From an uncultured Clostridia bacterium (lineage in GTDB: Bacteria; Bacillota; Clostridia; TANB77; CAG-508), in assembly GCA_944389395.1 (NCBI GenBank), contig CALXME010000005.1, forward strand, positions 1 to 49,131: 49,131 nucleotides of DNA, in the 5' to 3' direction. Positions within the stretch are counted from its first letter, which is position 1; every line of letters starts with the position of its first letter. This document shows, one piece after another, positions 35,719 to 44,654 of the stretch. Position numbers and translations under genes: made by a program. The notes beneath the pieces were generated by a model. That model made no database searches. It saw only the letters and a list, made by a program, of their open reading frames with translations, and was not told where the DNA came from.

Positions 35719-35818
35719 TTGTCAAAAAAGTTATCATTATATATAATAGGAACAGTTAAAAAAGCTATATCTTTAAGTATCGTAAAAAGGGATATAGCTA
35801 ATAAATTGATGATATAAT
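35719..35818 (+). promoter_or_regulatory. Promoter region and leader hairpin of the NatAB-like operon
   Basis: TTGTCA (35719-35724) and TATAAT (35742-35747) are 17 bp apart. Downstream, AGCTATATC (35763-35771) pairs perfectly with GATATAGCT (35791-35799). A second TATAAT is at 35813-35818 without a good -35. Three TGTCA(A/T)AAA-like units stand between 35690 and 35730 and could bind a regulator. The rest of the gap (35577-35690) shows no convincing gene. Confidence 0.5.
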
Positions 35819-35840
35819 AGAAAAAGGAAGGAGAGCAAGA

Positions 35841-36731
35841 ATGGGACTAAAATTACAAAATGTATCAAAAGCATTTATTGGCAAACAAGCTGTTCAAAAT
35901 ATTTCTTTTGAAGTAGATAGACCAGGTGTGTTTGGACTTTTAGGAACCAATGGTGCAGGAAAAACAACAACTATTAGAATGCTACTTGGAATCATAAAAA
36001 AGGATACAGGTGAAATTACTTGGAATGGGAAATCTGTTGAAAGAAAACATGTGAATTTTGGATATCTTCCAGAAGAAAGGGGAGTATATCCTAAAACTAA
36101 GATTTATGACCAATTAATGTATTTTGCAGAATTAAAAGGTATGAAAAAGCAAGAAGCAGATGAGTCTATCAAAAAATGGGCAAAGATATTAAAAGTAGAA
36201 GAATATATACCTATGCCAGCAGAGAAATTATCTAAAGGAAATCAACAAAAAATTCAGTTTATGACTTCTATTTTGCATAATCCTGAATTAATTGTTTTGG
36301 ACGAACCTTTTAGTGGACTAGACCCTGTTAATAGTGAGATTTTAAAAAATGTTATTATAGATTTAGTAAACCAAGGAAAATATATTATTATGTCTAGTCA
36401 TCAAATGGCATCTATTGAAGAATTTTGTAGTGATATTTTAATTTTAAATAAAGGAAAGACTGTATTACAAGGAAATTTAAAAGAAATCAAAGAAACTTAT
36501 CCAGCTAATAGATTAGAAATGTCTACTAATATTGCTGTTGATAATTATATTAATAGTGAAAACATGACAATAGAATTTTCAAAAAATAATGAGTATTCTA
36601 TTAAAATAAAATCAGAAGAAGTAGCTCACCAATTATTACAAAAACTAGTAAATAACAATGTTGAAATTAATAAGTTTGAGATAAAAAAACCAACATTGAA
36701 TGACATATTTATAGAAAAGGTGGGTGAGTAA
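35841..36731 (+). CDS. ABC transporter ATP-binding protein (NatA-like)
   Basis: A 296-residue ATPase with Walker A GTNGAGKTTT near residue 35, Q-loop region FGYLPEERGVYPK, signature LSKGNQQK, Walker B LIVLDEPFSGLDP and the switch His in MSSHQM. The PEERG and KGNQQK motifs are those of the NatA/YhaQ group, whose partner permeases export sodium or lipophilic compounds. The C-terminal 80 residues form the usual extension. GGAAGGAGAG precedes the ATG. The permease gene follows with one base between stop and start. Confidence 0.92.
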   Translation: MGLKLQNVSKAFIGKQAVQNISFEVDRPGVFGLLGTNGAGKTTTIRMLLGIIKKDTGEITWNGKSVERKHVNFGYLPEERGVYPKTKIYDQLMYFAELKGMKKQEADESIKKWAKILKVEEYIPMPAEKLSKGNQQKIQFMTSILHNPELIVLDEPFSGLDPVNSEILKNVIIDLVNQGKYIIMSSHQMASIEEFCSDILILNKGKTVLQGNLKEIKETYPANRLEMSTNIAVDNYINSENMTIEFSKNNEYSIKIKSEEVAHQLLQKLVNNNVEINKFEIKKPTLNDIFIEKVGE

Positions 36732-36732
36732 A

Positions 36733-37989
36733 ATGAAAGATTTAAAAACTGTAACTGTTTTTACGATGAAAGAAATGTTAAAACGAAAGTCATTTATCAT
36801 TACAACTATTATCATTTTACTTTTAATTATAGTAGGATTTAATATACCAAATATAATCAGCTTTTTTAGTAATGATAATAATGGACAAAATATCGGAGGA
36901 GAACAGTTATTAATAGTAGATTCTCAAAATATATTTGAAGGGACATTAGATACTTTAAATTCTATGGATTTAGGATATCATGTACAAACTTCAAATGAAA
37001 ATTTAACATTTGAAGATGTAAAAAGTAAAATTGAGAACGAAGAAATAAGTGAAGCAATTATCATAGAGAAAAGTACAGAAAATGTGAATGCTTATCAATT
37101 GAGATATATTGTAAAAAATATAGCTACTATTTCTAGTATACCAGAAGATTTAATAAATGCGATAAGTACAACCTATACAAATTTACAAATATCAAAATTG
37201 GGATTGACACAAGAGCAATTACAATCTTTAACACCTAATTTTGAATATCATATAGAGCAGACAGAGGAGCAAGAAGTAAGTGGTAATGTAGCAGTTATTA
37301 TGATATTATCTTTAGTATTATTTTATGCTATTTATTTTTGTGCTTACCAAGTATCTAGTTCTATTACAACAGAAAAAACTTCAAAGATAATGGAAACATT
37401 AGTGACATCAACATCTCCAAGAACAATTGTAATGGGAAAAACCATAGGAATTGGTATTGTTGGATTAGTACAAGTATGTTTATTTGTAGCAGTTGCATTA
37501 ATATCTGCAAAATTATTCTTAGAACCAGGTGTTTTAGAGTCTGTGCTAGATATGTCTAAATTTACACCATACTTAGCAATTATTACAATGATATATTTTA
37601 TACTGGGATATTTCGCATATGCGTTACTTTATGCATTAACAGGTTCTACTGTGAGTAAGCCAGAGGATATACAATCTGCCAATACTCCTGTTGCAATATT
37701 AGCAGTGATAGGATTTTACTTATCTTATTTCACAATGATGAATCCAACCAGTAATTTAAATGTGTTTGCTTCTATGTTTCCAATATCATCACCGTTTTGT
37801 ATGCCATTTAGAATTATGATGGGAGTGGCAAGTGTAACAGATGTTATTATTTCTTTAGCAATTTTGGTAGTAACTATTTTAATTGTTGCAAATGTGGCTA
37901 TTAAAATATATTCTAATGCGATTTTGAATTATGGAACTAAAATGTCTTTAGGTGATATGATTAGAATTTATAAAGATAAAAATAACTAA
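36733..37989 (+). CDS. ABC-2 permease (NatB-like)
   Basis: A GTG at 36724 is in frame, but GGTGGGTG is better spaced for ATG 36733, giving 418 residues. The layout is that of NatB/YhaP permeases: one N-terminal membrane helix (about 20-40), an extracellular domain of about 130 residues, then five or six helices (about 190-410). The cytoplasmic coupling region carries ITTEKTSKIMETLVTSTSPRTIVMGK. It forms an exporter with the ATPase encoded just upstream. Substrate could be Na+ or an antimicrobial; not predictable here. Confidence 0.88.
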   Translation: MKDLKTVTVFTMKEMLKRKSFIITTIIILLLIIVGFNIPNIISFFSNDNNGQNIGGEQLLIVDSQNIFEGTLDTLNSMDLGYHVQTSNENLTFEDVKSKIENEEISEAIIIEKSTENVNAYQLRYIVKNIATISSIPEDLINAISTTYTNLQISKLGLTQEQLQSLTPNFEYHIEQTEEQEVSGNVAVIMILSLVLFYAIYFCAYQVSSSITTEKTSKIMETLVTSTSPRTIVMGKTIGIGIVGLVQVCLFVAVALISAKLFLEPGVLESVLDMSKFTPYLAIITMIYFILGYFAYALLYALTGSTVSKPEDIQSANTPVAILAVIGFYLSYFTMMNPTSNLNVFASMFPISSPFCMPFRIMMGVASVTDVIISLAILVVTILIVANVAIKIYSNAILNYGTKMSLGDMIRIYKDKNN

Positions 37990-38026
37990 AATAAACTTAT
38001 TATTGAAAAAATAAAAAGGAGAAAAT

Positions 38027-39991
38027 ATGTTTAAATTACATTCAGATTACAAACCAACTGGTGACCAACCTAAGGCAATTGAATATTTATCAAAAGGAGT
38101 TATGGAAGGTAAGAAATACCAGACATTACTTGGAGTTACAGGTTCTGGGAAAACTTTTACAATGGCAAATATTATTCAAAATGTTCAAAAGCCAACTCTT
38201 GTTTTAGCACATAATAAAACACTAGCTGGGCAATTATATAGTGAATTTAAAGAGTTTTTTCCAGAAAATAATGTTGAATATTTTGTTTCATATTATGATT
38301 ATTATCAACCAGAAAGCTATATTCCATCCTCAGACACTTATATAGAAAAAGACTCTTCTGTAAATGATGAAATAGATAAATTACGACATTCAGCAACATT
38401 ATCTCTATTTGAAACAAAAGATGTCATTATTGTAGCATCTGTATCTTGTATTTATGGATTAGGAGATCCAGTAGATTATCAAGAAATGATGTTATCATTA
38501 AGAGTAGGAATGAATAGAGCAAGAGATACTGTATTAAAAAAATTAGTAACAATGCAATATACAAGAAACGAAATAGACTTTAAAAGAGGAACTTTTAGAG
38601 CAAAAGGAGATATTGTAGAAATTTATCCTTCTGACCAATCAGAATCTGCTGTAAGAGTTGAATTTTGGGGAGATGAAATAGAAAAAATAACAGAAATCAA
38701 TCCATTAACAGGAAAACCAATAGGAAATAGAAAACACATTTTGATTTCACCAGCATCACATTATGTTACAACAAAAGATAAAATGGAAAGAGCATTAATA
38801 ACAATTGAACAAGAAATGGAAGAAAGAGTGAAATATTTTAAATCTCAAAATAAATTAATCGAAGCACAAAGAATTGAAGAAAGAACAAATTTTGATATGG
38901 AAATGATGAGAGAAACAGGATTTTGTTCAGGTATTGAAAACTATTCTAGACATATTAGTGGAAGACCCGAAGGAAGTCCACCATATACATTGTTTGATTA
39001 TTTCCCAAAAGATTTCTTGTTATTGATAGATGAATCACATGCTACTATTCCACAAGTTAGAGCAATGTACAATGGAGATAGAGCAAGAAAAGAATCTTTA
39101 GTTAATTATGGGTTTAGGTTACCTTCTGCTTTTGATAACAGGCCTTTAAAATTTGATGAATTTGAACAAAGAATGAATCAAGTTATTTTTGTAAGTGCAA
39201 CACCAGCAGAATATGAAAAAGAACATAGTAAAGATAATGTAGTAGAACAAATTATTCGTCCAACAGGATTATTAGATCCTAAAATAGAAGTAAAACCAGT
39301 AACCGAACAGATTGATGATTTATTAGAACAAATTCGTATTCGTGTAGAACGAAAAGAAAGAGTATTAGTAACTACTTTAACGAAAAAAATGGCAGAAGAT
39401 TTGACACAATATTTAAAAGGATTAGATATCAAAGTAAATTATATGCATTCTGAAACAAAAGCATTAGAAAGAATGGCAATTATTCGAAATTTAAGATTGG
39501 GAGAATTTGACGTTTTGGTAGGTATTAATCTTTTAAGAGAAGGATTAGATATACCAGAGGTTTCTTTAGTGGCTATTTTAGATGCTGACAAAGAAGGATT
39601 TTTGCGTTCAGAGAGATCTTTAATACAAACAATTGGACGTGCTGCTAGAAATACAGATGGTACAGTTATTATGTATGCAGATGAATTGACAGATAGTATG
39701 GAAAAAGCAATTTCAGAAACAAATAGAAGAAGAAGAATTCAGCAGGAATATAATAAAGAACATGGAATTACTCCAAAAACCATACAAAAATCAATTAGAG
39801 ATACAATTAGTATTATTAGTGCAGAAGATATTGGAGTAGAATTTAAATTAGAAAAAGAAGAAGATGTTAAAGAAGCCATTGCAAAATTGACAGATGAAAT
39901 GTTAAAATATGCAGCAGAAATGGAATTTGAAAAAGCTGCTGAAGTGCGTGATAAAATAAAAGAGCTAGAAAATTTGATGGAAAACGATTAA
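38027..39991 (+). CDS. uvrB: Excinuclease ABC subunit B
   Basis: The damage-verifying helicase-like component of nucleotide excision repair, working with UvrA and UvrC. The 654 residues have Walker [14 protein letters not shown] near 40, the beta-hairpin [13 protein letters not shown] near 92, the DESH-type box [12 protein letters not shown] near 338, helicase motif [15 protein letters not shown] near 503, and [10 protein letters not shown]. The C-terminal UVR domain ([17 protein letters not shown]) binds UvrC. AAAAGGAG precedes the start. uvrA is not adjacent; a terminator follows, so it may be transcribed alone or from the NatAB promoter, 37 bp upstream. Confidence 0.97.
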   Translation: MFKLHSDYKPTGDQPKAIEYLSKGVMEGKKYQTLLGVTGSGKTFTMANIIQNVQKPTLVLAHNKTLAGQLYSEFKEFFPENNVEYFVSYYDYYQPESYIPSSDTYIEKDSSVNDEIDKLRHSATLSLFETKDVIIVASVSCIYGLGDPVDYQEMMLSLRVGMNRARDTVLKKLVTMQYTRNEIDFKRGTFRAKGDIVEIYPSDQSESAVRVEFWGDEIEKITEINPLTGKPIGNRKHILISPASHYVTTKDKMERALITIEQEMEERVKYFKSQNKLIEAQRIEERTNFDMEMMRETGFCSGIENYSRHISGRPEGSPPYTLFDYFPKDFLLLIDESHATIPQVRAMYNGDRARKESLVNYGFRLPSAFDNRPLKFDEFEQRMNQVIFVSATPAEYEKEHSKDNVVEQIIRPTGLLDPKIEVKPVTEQIDDLLEQIRIRVERKERVLVTTLTKKMAEDLTQYLKGLDIKVNYMHSETKALERMAIIRNLRLGEFDVLVGINLLREGLDIPEVSLVAILDADKEGFLRSERSLIQTIGRAARNTDGTVIMYADELTDSMEKAISETNRRRRIQQEYNKEHGITPKTIQKSIRDTISIISAEDIGVEFKLEKEEDVKEAIAKLTDEMLKYAAEMEFEKAAEVRDKIKELENLMEND

Positions 39992-40019
39992 GAATTTTTA
40001 AGTTTAAGTATAAGGAAAA

Positions 40020-40049
40020 GGACCTTCTAAAAAAAGAAGGTTCTTTTTT
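40020..40049 (+). terminator. Terminator of uvrB
   Basis: GGACCTTCT (40020-40028) pairs with AGAAGGTTC (40035-40043) with one G-U pair, followed by six Ts. Confidence 0.85.
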
Positions 40050-40070
40050 CTACAAAAATAAACAAATCTA

Positions 40071-40099
40071 TCGACATCAAAAATTTAATTTGATATAAT
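40071..40099 (+). promoter_or_regulatory. Promoter of the hydrogenase operon
   Basis: TCGACA (40071-40076) and TATAAT (40094-40099) are 17 bp apart, 54 bp before the first ATG. No clear Rex site is visible. Confidence 0.7.
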
Positions 40100-40153
40100 T
40101 TAGCTAGCATTAAAATAGAGTTTATCAATAAATATAAATGAGGAGGAAATAAC

Positions 40154-40669
40154 ATGGACGAGAAAAAAACTAATCAATCAACTTGTAAATATAATTGCAA
40201 CAAAGAAAGAAGTCCTTTTTTAGAAGAACTTTTTTCTCGATATCAACCAGAAAAAGATAATTTAATTCAAATGTTAAATGAAATTCAAGAACATGATGGA
40301 TATATTTCTTTAAAATCTCAAAAAGAGCTTTCAGAATTCTTAAAAATACCAATGGCAGAAATTTATGGTGTTATTACATTTTATTCTAGATTTACTCTAA
40401 AACCAAAAGGAAAATATCATATAGCAGTATGTTTAGGCACAGCATGTTATGTAAAAGGTTCTCAAAAAATCATGGATAGATTGCTAGAAAGATTACAAAT
40501 TCAGGCAGGAGAAACAACACCAGATGGAAAGTTTTCTATTGAAGAAACCAGATGTGTAGGAGCTTGTGGATTAGCACCCGTATTTACGGTAAATGGAGAA
40601 GTATATGGAAAAGCTACTGTACAAAAATTAGATCAAGTAATAGATGAATTAATGAAAGAGGAGGGATAA
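40154..40669 (+). CDS. NADH-linked hydrogenase subunit, NuoE/HydC-like
   Basis: The 171 residues match the 24-kDa NuoE type: helical start (LIQMLNEIQEHDGYISL) and a thioredoxin-like [2Fe-2S] domain with ligands in CLGTACYVKG and RCVGACGLAPV (four Cys near 93, 98, 134, 138). It carries electrons in the three-subunit bifurcating [FeFe] hydrogenase. The N-terminal Cys residues in KTNQSTCKYNCNKE are extra. GAGGAGG precedes the start. The NuoF-like gene starts one base after its stop. Confidence 0.92.
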   Translation: MDEKKTNQSTCKYNCNKERSPFLEELFSRYQPEKDNLIQMLNEIQEHDGYISLKSQKELSEFLKIPMAEIYGVITFYSRFTLKPKGKYHIAVCLGTACYVKGSQKIMDRLLERLQIQAGETTPDGKFSIEETRCVGACGLAPVFTVNGEVYGKATVQKLDQVIDELMKEEG

Positions 40670-40670
40670 G

Positions 40671-42530
40671 ATGAAAACACTAGAAGAATTGCATAAAATA
40701 AGAGCAGAAAAAAAGAAAGAATTAGATTTAAGAATTAATACAAAAGCAGATACAAGAGAAAAGCATATTTTAGTTTGTCATGGTACAGGATGTACTTCTT
40801 CTAAATCTGCAGAGATTTTAGCAAATTTTAAAAGAATAATAGAAGAAAAGAAAATAGAAAATGTTAGAGTTATTAAAACAGGTTGTTTTGGATTGTGTGC
40901 AAAAGGTCCAATTGTTATTATCAGGCCAGAAGATACATTTTATGCAATGGTAAAACCAGAGGATTGCGAAGAAATTATACAAACACATATTATAGAAGGA
41001 AATAGAGTAGAAAGATTATTATGCAAAGACATTGATGGAAAAAAAGTAAATAGTTTAGATGAACTGAATTTTTATAAAAAGCAAAAGAGAATTGCACTTA
41101 AAAATTGTGGAATTATTAATCCAGAAGATATTGATGAATATATCGCATTTGATGGATATTTAGCCTTAGAAAAAGTATTAAAAGAAATGACACCAGAAGA
41201 AGTAATAGAAGTAATTAGTAATTCCGGATTAAGAGGACGTGGTGGAGCAGGTTTTCCAACAGGAAAGAAGTGGGCTTTAACAAGAGCATCAGAGGGAAAA
41301 CAAAAATATGTTGTTTGTAATGCAGACGAAGGGGATCCAGGAGCTTTTATGGATAGGAGTATTTTAGAAGGTGATCCACATAGTGTTTTAGAAGCCATGG
41401 CAATTGCTGCATACACAATTGGTGCTAATAAAGGATATATTTATGTTAGAGCGGAATATCCAATAGCTGTAAAAAGATTAGAAATTGCTATTAAACAAGC
41501 TAAAGAATATGGAATTTTAGGAGAGCATATTTTTGGGACAGACTTTAATTTTGATATTGAAATACGATTAGGAGCAGGAGCATTTGTTTGTGGGGAAGAA
41601 ACAGCACTTTTAGAATCTATAGAAGGTAAAAGGGGACAACCAAGAGTAAAACCACCTTATCCAGCACAAGCTGGTTTATGGGGAAAGCCAACACTTATTA
41701 ATAATGTAGAAACTTATAGTAATATTGCACAAATCATATTAAAAGGTGCTAATTGGTATTCATCTATCGGAACCAAAAATTCAAAAGGTACAAAAGTATT
41801 TGCTTTAGGTGGAAATGTAAACAATATCGGACTAGTAGAAGTACCAATGGGAACTACTTTAAGAGAAATTGTTTATGATATTGGAGGCGGAATTCCAAAC
41901 GGTAGAGAATTTAAAGCAGCCCAAACAGGTGGACCATCTGGTGGATGTATTCCAAAAGAACATTTAGATACACCAATTGATTATGAATCCTTAAAAGAAA
42001 TTGGTTCTATGATGGGTTCAGGTGGTTTAATTGTTATGGATGATACCAAATGTATGGTATGTTTAGCAAAATTTTATCTAGAATTTACTGTTAGTGAAAG
42101 TTGTGGAAAATGTACTCCTTGTAGAATTGGAACAAAAAGAATGTTAGAAATATTAGAAAAATTATGTTCAGGAGAAGGTTCCGAATTTGACATATATAAA
42201 TTAGAAAAATTAGCTGTAAATATTCAGAAAGCAAGTATATGTGGCTTAGGACAAAGTGCACCAAATCCTGTTATTAGTACTTTAAAATATTTTAGAGAAG
42301 AATTTAGACAACATGCTATTCAAAAAGAATGTAAAGCATTAGAATGTAAAGCTTTATCTAAAATCACTGTTATTCAAGACAAATGTAAAGGATGTGGACT
42401 TTGCCAAAAACATTGTCCTGTTAATGCTATTGAAGGTAAAGGAAGAGAACCAAGAGTAATTAATCAAGATAAATGTATTAAATGTGGTACTTGTTTAACA
42501 AGTTGCCCATTCCATGCAATTGGAAATTAA
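40671..42530 (+). CDS. NADH-binding hydrogenase subunit, NuoF/HydB-like
   Basis: Takes electrons from NADH by FMN and feeds the hydrogenase. The 619 residues contain an N-terminal thioredoxin-like [2Fe-2S] domain (HGTGCTSSKS, KTGCFGLCAKGP), then the NuoF core with the FMN and NAD site (GRGGAGFPTGKKW, CNADEGDPGAFMDR, GAGAFVCGEETALLES). A [4Fe-4S] motif SESCGKCTPCRIGT follows near residue 480. A C-terminal ferredoxin domain has two CxxCxxCxxxC sets (CKGCGLCQKHCP, CIKCGTCLTSCP). This extended form is that of HydB or HndC in bifurcating [FeFe] hydrogenases, not respiratory complex I. It overlaps no neighbour; hydA follows after 21 bp. Confidence 0.95.
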   Translation: MKTLEELHKIRAEKKKELDLRINTKADTREKHILVCHGTGCTSSKSAEILANFKRIIEEKKIENVRVIKTGCFGLCAKGPIVIIRPEDTFYAMVKPEDCEEIIQTHIIEGNRVERLLCKDIDGKKVNSLDELNFYKKQKRIALKNCGIINPEDIDEYIAFDGYLALEKVLKEMTPEEVIEVISNSGLRGRGGAGFPTGKKWALTRASEGKQKYVVCNADEGDPGAFMDRSILEGDPHSVLEAMAIAAYTIGANKGYIYVRAEYPIAVKRLEIAIKQAKEYGILGEHIFGTDFNFDIEIRLGAGAFVCGEETALLESIEGKRGQPRVKPPYPAQAGLWGKPTLINNVETYSNIAQIILKGANWYSSIGTKNSKGTKVFALGGNVNNIGLVEVPMGTTLREIVYDIGGGIPNGREFKAAQTGGPSGGCIPKEHLDTPIDYESLKEIGSMMGSGGLIVMDDTKCMVCLAKFYLEFTVSESCGKCTPCRIGTKRMLEILEKLCSGEGSEFDIYKLEKLAVNIQKASICGLGQSAPNPVISTLKYFREEFRQHAIQKECKALECKALSKITVIQDKCKGCGLCQKHCPVNAIEGKGREPRVINQDKCIKCGTCLTSCPFHAIGN

Positions 42531-42551
42531 TCTGCCAAAGGAGGAGAAAAA

Positions 42552-44307
42552 ATGAAAGAAGATATCGTAACATTAACCATAGATGGTCAAGAAATAAAAG
42601 TACCAAAAGGAACTACAATTTTGCAAGCAGCAAAACAAGCAGGAATAGATATCCCAACTTTATGTTTCTTAAAAGATATCAATGAAGTAGGAGATTGTAG
42701 AATGTGTATTGTAGAAGTAGAAGGTCGTAGAGGTTTTGCTACTTCTTGTATTCAAACAGTAGAAGAAGGCATGATTGTACATACACATACACCAAATGTG
42801 CTAGAAGCAAGACATGTTATCTTAGATTTAATTATTTCTAATCATGCAAAAGATTGTTTAACATGTACTCGTTCAGGAAATTGCGAATTGCAAACATTAG
42901 CCACAAAATTTAATGTATTACAAGTAGAATTTGAAGGAGAAAGAACAGAACATAAGATAGATGATTTATCACCTTCTATAGTAAGAGATTTTAATAAATG
43001 TATTTTATGTAGAAGATGTGTTGCAGCATGTAAAAATGTACAACAAATAGGTGCAATTGATTGTATTAATAGAGGTTTTGATTCATGTATTTCTACAGTA
43101 GGAGATAATAGCTTAAATGATGTAAATTGTACTTTTTGTGGGCAGTGTATAGAAGCATGTCCAACAGGAGCTTTACATGAAAAAGAAACAATTAATGATG
43201 TCTGGATAAAATTAAAAGACCCAGAAGCTTATGTAATTGTACAAACTGCACCAGCAGTGAGAGCTGCTCTTGGTGAAGAATTTGGAATGCCAATAGGAAC
43301 AAATGTAACAGGGAAAATGATAACAGCGTTAAAAAGATTAGGATTTGATAAAGTATTTGATACCAATACTGGTGCAGATTTTACTATTATGGAAGAAGCA
43401 AATGAATTTATTCAAAGATTTCAAGAAAATGATTGTCTTCCTATGATTACTTCTTGTAGTCCTCGGATGGGTAAAATACATAGAAATGAATTATCCAGAA
43501 CTATTACCACATTTGTCTAGTTGTAAATCACCACATCAAATGTTTGGTGCTATTTTAAAAACATATTATGCAAAAAAAGAAGGGATTGACCCTAAGAAAA
43601 TCTATGTAGTATCAGTTATGCCATGTATTGCTAAAAAATTCGAATGTTCACGTCCAGAAATGAAAGAAGAAGAACTTTTTGATGTAGATAATGTTATTAC
43701 TACTCGAGAACTTTCAAGAATGATAAAACAGGCAAATATAGAATTTACTAAATTAGAAGACAGTAAATTTGATGACCCAATGGGAGAAGCAACAGGTGCA
43801 GCAGCAATTTTTGGAGTTTCAGGGGGAGTTATGGAAGCAGCTTTAAGAACTGCGCAAGATACTTTAACTGGTAAAAATTTAGAAAAAATTAATTTTGAAC
43901 AAGTACGTGGAGGAGAAGGAATTAAAAGAGCAACTGTTAATATTGCAGGAAAAGATATAAAAGTAGTTGCTGCTAGTGGATTAGCTAATGCTAAAAAAAT
44001 TCTAGAAGAAATAAAAAGTGGAAAATCAGATTATCAATTTGTAGAAATTATGGCATGTCCAGGTGGATGCATTATGGGCGGTGGTCAACCAATTAAAAGT
44101 TCTAAAATACGTTCAGAAGTAGATGTGAGAAAATTAAGAGCAGAATGTTTATATTCTATTGATGAGAAAAGTACAATCAGAAAATCTCACGAAAATCCAT
44201 TTTTAAAACAAGTTTATAAAGAATATTTAGAAAAACCAGGAAGCCATATTGCTCATGAATTATTGCATACCCATTATCAAAAAAGAGAAAAATATAATCT
44301 GAAATAA
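42552..44307 (+). CDS. hydA: [FeFe] hydrogenase catalytic subunit, frame broken by +1 shift at a CGG codon
   Basis: Reduces protons to H2 at the H-cluster. The N-terminal part (42552-43463, 304 codons) has a plant-type [2Fe-2S] domain (LCFLKDINEVGDCRMC), the His-ligated cluster region (HAKDCLTCTRSGNCELQ) and two [4Fe-4S] motifs (CILCRRCVAACK, CTFCGQCIEACPTG). The reading then meets CCT CGG ATG. Dropping the C at 43464 gives CCT GGA TGG and restores the H-cluster motif L1 as TSCSPGW. The rest (43465-44307) has VMPCIAKKFE (L2) and EIMACPGGCIMGGGQP (L3), plus the C-terminal KSHENPFLKQVYKEYL tail. The joined protein is 584 residues, the normal HndD-like size. Without a shift translation ends at 43520. 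Start by AAGGAGGAG. Confidence 0.9.
43464..43466 (+). other. Candidate +1 frameshift site CCT-CGG-A in hydA
   Basis: CGG is in frame with the upstream part. Skipping its C and reading GGA (Gly) continues the conserved TSCSPGW motif. In the zero frame only 18 more codons follow. There is no Shine-Dalgarno-like stimulator just upstream. A single-base insertion error is the alternative. Confidence 0.6.
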
Positions 44308-44376
44308 GTTGGCATCCAAACCTGGAACCAATGCCAAATATTTGGCATTGGTTCCAGGTTTGGATGCCAACTTTTT
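44306..44376. repeat. GGTTCCAGGT perfect palindrome, shared terminator
   Basis: A 34-bp arm with TTGGCATCCAAACCTGGAAC is followed immediately by its perfect inverted copy and a T-run. It begins in the hydA stop codon and ends 8 bp from the stop of the convergent small gene, so it probably terminates both. Same family as 19035-19149 and 49081-49131. Confidence 0.85.
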
Positions 44377-44383
44377 AGTTAAA

Positions 44384-44488
44384 TTATCTACAATTATTAT
44401 TATTTTGTTTTTCATTGTTTCTGTTTTGGTTGTTGTTATTATTATTGTTTTTGTTATTTTGATTTTCCTTATTGTTTTTCTTTGACAT
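44384..44488 (-). CDS. Asn-rich 34-residue protein
   Basis: An open frame on the minus strand with a strong GGAGGTGC Shine-Dalgarno 8 bases before the ATG. The peptide starts MSKKNNKENQ, is more than half Asn and Gln with a run of seven Asn, and ends CR. There is no hydrophobic segment. TATACT about 32 bp upstream of the ATG may be the -10 box. It ends at the palindrome shared with hydA. The coding call rests on the Shine-Dalgarno and clean boundaries; the low-complexity sequence gives no function. The remaining bases to 44654 hold only the promoters of this gene and of murD. Confidence 0.5.
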   Translation of the reverse strand: MSKKNNKENQNNKNNNNNNNQNRNNEKQNNNNCR

Positions 44489-44654
44489 GAAAAGCACCTC
44501 CATTTCAAATTTCAAAATTAGTATAAGTAAATTTTAAAAAAATATACATAAAAATTTGTTTTTTTAGTAAAAATAATATATAATAAATCAATGATAATGA
44601 ACTAAAAAAATAGATAAGTATATAATATAGTACAACAAAAAGGAGGAAAACAAT

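Noticed and set aside
42552..44307. Two separate hydrogenase genes (42552-43520 and 43486-44307)
   Set aside because: Neither half has its own full domain set, the second has no ribosome binding site, and one skipped base at 43464 joins them inside a conserved motif.
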